In this document: positions 61,241 through 64,000 of the stretch, piece by piece | How positions within the stretch are numbered: the first letter of the stretch is position 1 | How the letters are laid out: every line of letters starts with the position of its first letter | Source of the DNA: Telmatospirillum sp. J64-1 | GTDB taxonomy: Bacteria > Pseudomonadota > Alphaproteobacteria > Rhodospirillales > Magnetospirillaceae | Reading direction: 5' to 3' | NCBI RefSeq assembly: GCF_006980715.1 | Contig: NZ_SBHN01000022.1 | Coordinates: 43,764-107,763, forward strand | Length of the DNA: 64,000 bases | Made by a program: the position numbers and the translations under genes | Notes under the pieces: model-generated | Databases searched by the model: none | Seen by the model: only the letters and a program-made list of their open reading frames with translations | What the model was told of the DNA's origin: nothing

Positions 61241-62281
61241 ATGACACGCCCCCTTTTCGAGCCCTTTGAAGACGACTCCCTGGACGAGGATATCGACCCC
61301 GCGGAAGTGGAGCCGGGAATTTCCCTGGCTGCCACGGTCGGCGCCGAAGAGGCGGGAACAAGGCTGGACAAATGGCTGTCGGGCGCCCTGCCCGACTTGT
61401 CGCGCACCCGGATCAAGGCGCTGATCGAGGAAGGCATGGTCACGGCAGACGGCGCGACCATATCCGACGCCTCTTTCCGCGTCAAATCGGGTCAGTCCTT
61501 CGCCCTGGTCATTCCGGAAAGTATCCCGGCCATCCCCCAGCCCCAGCCGATGGACCTGGACATCGTGTATGAGGACGAGGACCTGATCGTTGTCAATAAG
61601 CCTGCCGGACTGGTCGTTCATCCGGCCCCGGGTAGCCCGGATTGCACTTTGGTAAATGGCCTCCTGCACCATTGCTCCTCGACCCTGTCCGGAATAGGAG
61701 GAGTCAAACGCCCCGGCATCGTGCATCGTTTGGACAAGGAAACGAGCGGCCTGATTGTGGCGGCGAAAAATGACGCCGCGCACAACGGGCTTGCTGTCCA
61801 ATTCGCGGACCACAGCATCACGCGGGCCTATCGCTGCGTGGTGTGGGGTGTGCCCGCGCAAAAAAGTGGAGAAATCGAGGGCAATATCGGCCGAAGCCCG
61901 ACCAATAGGAAGAAAATGGCCATCGTGAACAAAGGCGGCAAACATGCGTTGACCCGATACAGGGTCTTGAAGATGTTCGGGACCTCCGCAAGCCAGGTGG
62001 AATGCCGGTTGGCGACGGGCCGGACACATCAGATCCGGGTGCATATGACCGCGTTGGGCCACCCCCTCGTGGGGGATAGTACCTATGGCCGGGTCCGTTC
62101 GGCGCAGAAGTTGCGCGATTTGGCCCCAGCGGCACGGGAAGCATTGATCGGCTTTCCGCGCCAGGCATTACATGCCTTCCTGCTTGGGTTTATCCACCCG
62201 CGAACAGGGGAGATGCTGCGGTTCGAAAAAGAAGAGCCTAATGACCTAAGGCAATTAGTCCAGAAGTTAGAGAACGTTTAG
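61241..62281 (+). CDS. rluD: 23S rRNA pseudouridine synthase RluD
   Basis: The 346-residue protein has an S4 RNA-binding domain (RLDKWLSGALPDLSRTRIKALIE, about 42-64, split), then the RluA-type catalytic domain with HRLDKETSG (catalytic Asp), VNKPAGLVVHP and RLATGRTHQIRVHM. RluD modifies helix 69 of 23S rRNA. The start chosen is ATG 61241. It lies upstream of rpoH on the same strand with 142 bases between. Confidence 0.93.
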   Translation: MTRPLFEPFEDDSLDEDIDPAEVEPGISLAATVGAEEAGTRLDKWLSGALPDLSRTRIKALIEEGMVTADGATISDASFRVKSGQSFALVIPESIPAIPQPQPMDLDIVYEDEDLIVVNKPAGLVVHPAPGSPDCTLVNGLLHHCSSTLSGIGGVKRPGIVHRLDKETSGLIVAAKNDAAHNGLAVQFADHSITRAYRCVVWGVPAQKSGEIEGNIGRSPTNRKKMAIVNKGGKHALTRYRVLKMFGTSASQVECRLATGRTHQIRVHMTALGHPLVGDSTYGRVRSAQKLRDLAPAAREALIGFPRQALHAFLLGFIHPRTGEMLRFEKEEPNDLRQLVQKLENV

Positions 62282-62423
62282 CCACTCTATACCCGAGCCT
62301 TGCAGTTAGGTAATCTCGCAGCAGAGAGAGGTAGACAATGAAATGGCGGCGCCAGCCCAGGCGCCCAAAACGGAACCAGGCTCGACACGAGACATCTCGG
62401 GACGAGACGAAAGGAGAGATCGG

Positions 62424-63308
62424 ATGACCGCTTTTTCCACCGGAGTGTCGGTTGCTCCCGAAGGCAATCTGTCACGCTATCTGCAGGAAATCCGAAAGTT
62501 CCCCATGCTGGGACCGGATGAGGAATATTCGCTCGCCCGCTCCTATCGGGAAGACGGCGACATGGAAGCGGCCCATCGGCTGGTGACCAGCCACTTGCGC
62601 CTCGTGGCGAAAATTGCAATGGGGTATCGCGGCTATGGCCTTCCCATGGGCGAGCTGATCTCGGAAGGAAATGTGGGGATGATGCAGGCCGTCCGCCGCT
62701 TCGATCCCGACCGGGGCTTCCGCCTCGCCACTTATGCCATGTGGTGGATTCGCGCCGCCATCCAGGAATACATCCTGCATTCCTGGTCTTTGGTGAAGAT
62801 GGGAACGACCGCCGCTCAGAAAAAGCTTTTCTTTAACCTGCGCAAGCTGAAAGGCCAGATGCAGGCCATCGAGGAAGGCGACCTGTCGCCCGAGAACGTG
62901 GCCAATATCGCCCAGAAGCTGGACGTTTCCGAAGCCGACGTGGTCAGCATGAACCGTCGCCTGGCCAGCCCCGACCACAGCCTGAATGCCCCCGTCCGCA
63001 CCGACGGCGAGGGCGAGTGGCAGGACTGGTTGATGGACGAGCGCGAGGACCAGGAAACCGAACTGGCCGAACGCGAGGAAATGGGCAACCGCCGGGTCCT
63101 GCTGGGCGACGCCCTGAAGAACCTGAACGAGCGCGAGCGCCACATCCTCACCGAACGCCGCCTGCGCGACAATCCGCTGACGCTGGAAGACCTGAGCCAG
63201 CAATACGGCATTTCGCGCGAACGCGTGCGCCAGATCGAGGTGCGCGCCTTCGAGAAGCTGCAGAAAGCCATGCGCAACGCGGTCATCGAACAGACCGTCA
63301 ACGCCTGA
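62424..63308 (+). CDS. rpoH: RNA polymerase sigma-32 (heat-shock sigma factor)
   Basis: The 294-residue sigma-70-family protein has region 2 with the -10 helix (RFDPDRGFRLATYAMWWIRAAIQEYIL, split), the RpoH box QKKLFFNLRKLK (about 133-144), and region 4 with the -35 helix (LEDLSQQYGISRERVRQIE). The RpoH box distinguishes it from RpoD and RpoS. The ATG at 62424 has AAAGGAGA; upstream in-frame ATGs do not. It lies next to groESL, a typical regulon member. Confidence 0.96.
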   Translation: MTAFSTGVSVAPEGNLSRYLQEIRKFPMLGPDEEYSLARSYREDGDMEAAHRLVTSHLRLVAKIAMGYRGYGLPMGELISEGNVGMMQAVRRFDPDRGFRLATYAMWWIRAAIQEYILHSWSLVKMGTTAAQKKLFFNLRKLKGQMQAIEEGDLSPENVANIAQKLDVSEADVVSMNRRLASPDHSLNAPVRTDGEGEWQDWLMDEREDQETELAEREEMGNRRVLLGDALKNLNERERHILTERRLRDNPLTLEDLSQQYGISRERVRQIEVRAFEKLQKAMRNAVIEQTVNA

Positions 63309-63334
63309 CGGACTGCCGTCCCGGCAATGATTGC

Positions 63335-63361
63335 AGGGCCCCTCTCGCAGGGGCCCTTTTT
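63335..63361 (+). terminator. Rho-independent terminator of rpoH
   Basis: AGGGCCCC (63335-63342) pairs with GGGGCCCT (63350-63357) around a 7-base loop. TTTTT follows directly (63357-63361). Confidence 0.93.
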
Positions 63362-63423
63362 CTGCCCGAATCGCCGTTCCAAAGGGTGCGGTGAACCACC
63401 CAAAAAATTTTTTCGTCCTCCCA

Positions 63424-63451
63424 TTGACAGCCCTCTGCCCTGGATTATCTC
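63424..63451 (+). promoter_or_regulatory. Promoter of groESL, sigma-70-like
   Basis: TTGACA at 63424-63429 and TATCTC at 63446-63451 are separated by 16 bases. They lie about 74-101 bases upstream of the groES start. A CIRCE element (TTAGCACTC inverted repeat) is not visible in this spacer. Confidence 0.6.
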
Positions 63452-63524
63452 GCTGTCGCCCGGTGCGAGAAGCGCGGGCACAACAAGTCATTTGCTGAGA
63501 TTAGGAATGACGGAGACAACGAAA

Positions 63525-63839
63525 ATGAACTTCCGGCCCCTTCATGACCGTGTGCTGGTCAAGCGCGTCGAGCAGGAGCAGAAGACTGCCGGCGGCATCA
63601 TCATCCCCGACACCGCCAAGGAAAAGCCCCAGGAAGGCGAAGTCATCGCCGTCGGCCCGGGCGCCCGTGGCGAAGACGGCAAGCTGGTCGCGCTGGATGT
63701 GAAGGTCGGCGACCGCGTTCTGTTCGGCAAGTGGTCGGGCACCGAGGTCAAGATCGATGGCCAGGAGCTGCTGATCATGAAGGAAAGCGACATCATGGGC
63801 GTCATCGAAGGCGCCGCCGCTGATCGCAAGGCCGCTTAA
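63525..63839 (+). CDS. groES: GroES co-chaperonin
   Basis: The 104-residue protein starts [16 protein letters not shown] and has the mobile loop [17 protein letters not shown] (about 19-35). It caps the GroEL ring. The ATG at 63525 is preceded by GGAG at about ten bases; an ATG at 63507 is also in frame but adds six residues not typical of GroES. groEL follows after 15 bases. Confidence 0.95.
   Translation: MNFRPLHDRVLVKRVEQEQKTAGGIIIPDTAKEKPQEGEVIAVGPGARGEDGKLVALDVKVGDRVLFGKWSGTEVKIDGQELLIMKESDIMGVIEGAAADRKAA

Positions 63840-64000
<161 letters not shown>

Noticed and set aside
63362..63524. CIRCE element before groESL
   Set aside because: No TTAGCACTC inverted repeat was found in this spacer.

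Overview
The window is about 64 kb of GC-rich, gene-dense bacterial chromosome. The gene set points to an alphaproteobacterium, most likely of the Rhodospirillales (Magnetospirillum-like). The indicators are an RpoH-type sigma factor, a PstC with a large ectodomain, a PstA with a long N-terminal extension, small families I associate with alphaproteobacteria (DUF1178, DUF3572, DUF6476), an OxyR beside an iron-ferredoxin gene, and a five-gene aldehyde oxidoreductase operon of the kind known from Aromatoleum and Magnetospirillum. The genus is inference; the class is well supported. I see no phage, insertion sequence, CRISPR array or integrated island.

Layout. 1-2.2 kb: the start of an NsrR-like Rrf2 regulator with an NsrR-like operator, divergent from a KaiC-like ATPase and its response regulator. 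2.2-6.7 kb: a molybdenum/tungsten cofactor locus, with a cytoplasmic helix-turn-helix plus oxyanion-binding regulator divergent from moeA-DUF2478-mobB-moeA. 6.7-11.7 kb: small conserved genes, two methyltransferases, bfd, oxyR, a YqaA-type membrane protein and a hemerythrin. 12-17.3 kb: glycogen and trehalose metabolism (glk, otsA, glgA, divergent from glgC). 17.4-24.5 kb: a YgiQ radical SAM protein, a PAP2 phosphatase with a partner membrane protein, DUF3572 and DUF2786 genes, an RluA-type pseudouridine synthase and an AI-2E family transporter. 24.5-32.4 kb: a complete pstSCAB-phoU-phoB phosphate regulon with a Pho box. 32.4-35.2 kb: a CYP152-type P450 and two uncharacterised genes.

35.3-46.2 kb: a hybrid sensor kinase and a NarL-type regulator lie directly upstream of an aldehyde:acceptor oxidoreductase operon (aorA, aorB, aorC, aorD, a small unknown gene, aorE, then a third moeA), followed by a lipoprotein hydrolase. 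The operon encodes a tungsten-type enzyme, its four-cluster ferredoxin, its flavoprotein and its own pterin-cofactor helpers. The three MoeA paralogues differ at recognisable active-site motifs, which suggests division of labour between metals or client enzymes.

46.2-55.3 kb: a glycosyltransferase-methyltransferase fusion, a leucine/isovalerate degradation operon (liuB, liuC, liuD, mvaB) with a TetR regulator, and a TPR-methyltransferase. 55.4-59.2 kb: two dispersed palindromic repeats, a Pit phosphate transporter with its own Pho box, a cold-shock protein, greB and small unknown genes. 59.2-64 kb: small genes, tRNA-Glu(UUC), a JAMM peptidase, rluD, rpoH and the start of groESL at the window edge.

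The most interesting signals are the MoeA trio with the AOR operon; the NsrR-like site; perfect inverted repeats abutting or covering the translation starts of bfd, the hemerythrin gene and the AI-2E transporter gene; a KaiC-like protein that seems to have lost part of the canonical phosphosite and catalytic-glutamate set; and a Pho box in front of pit.
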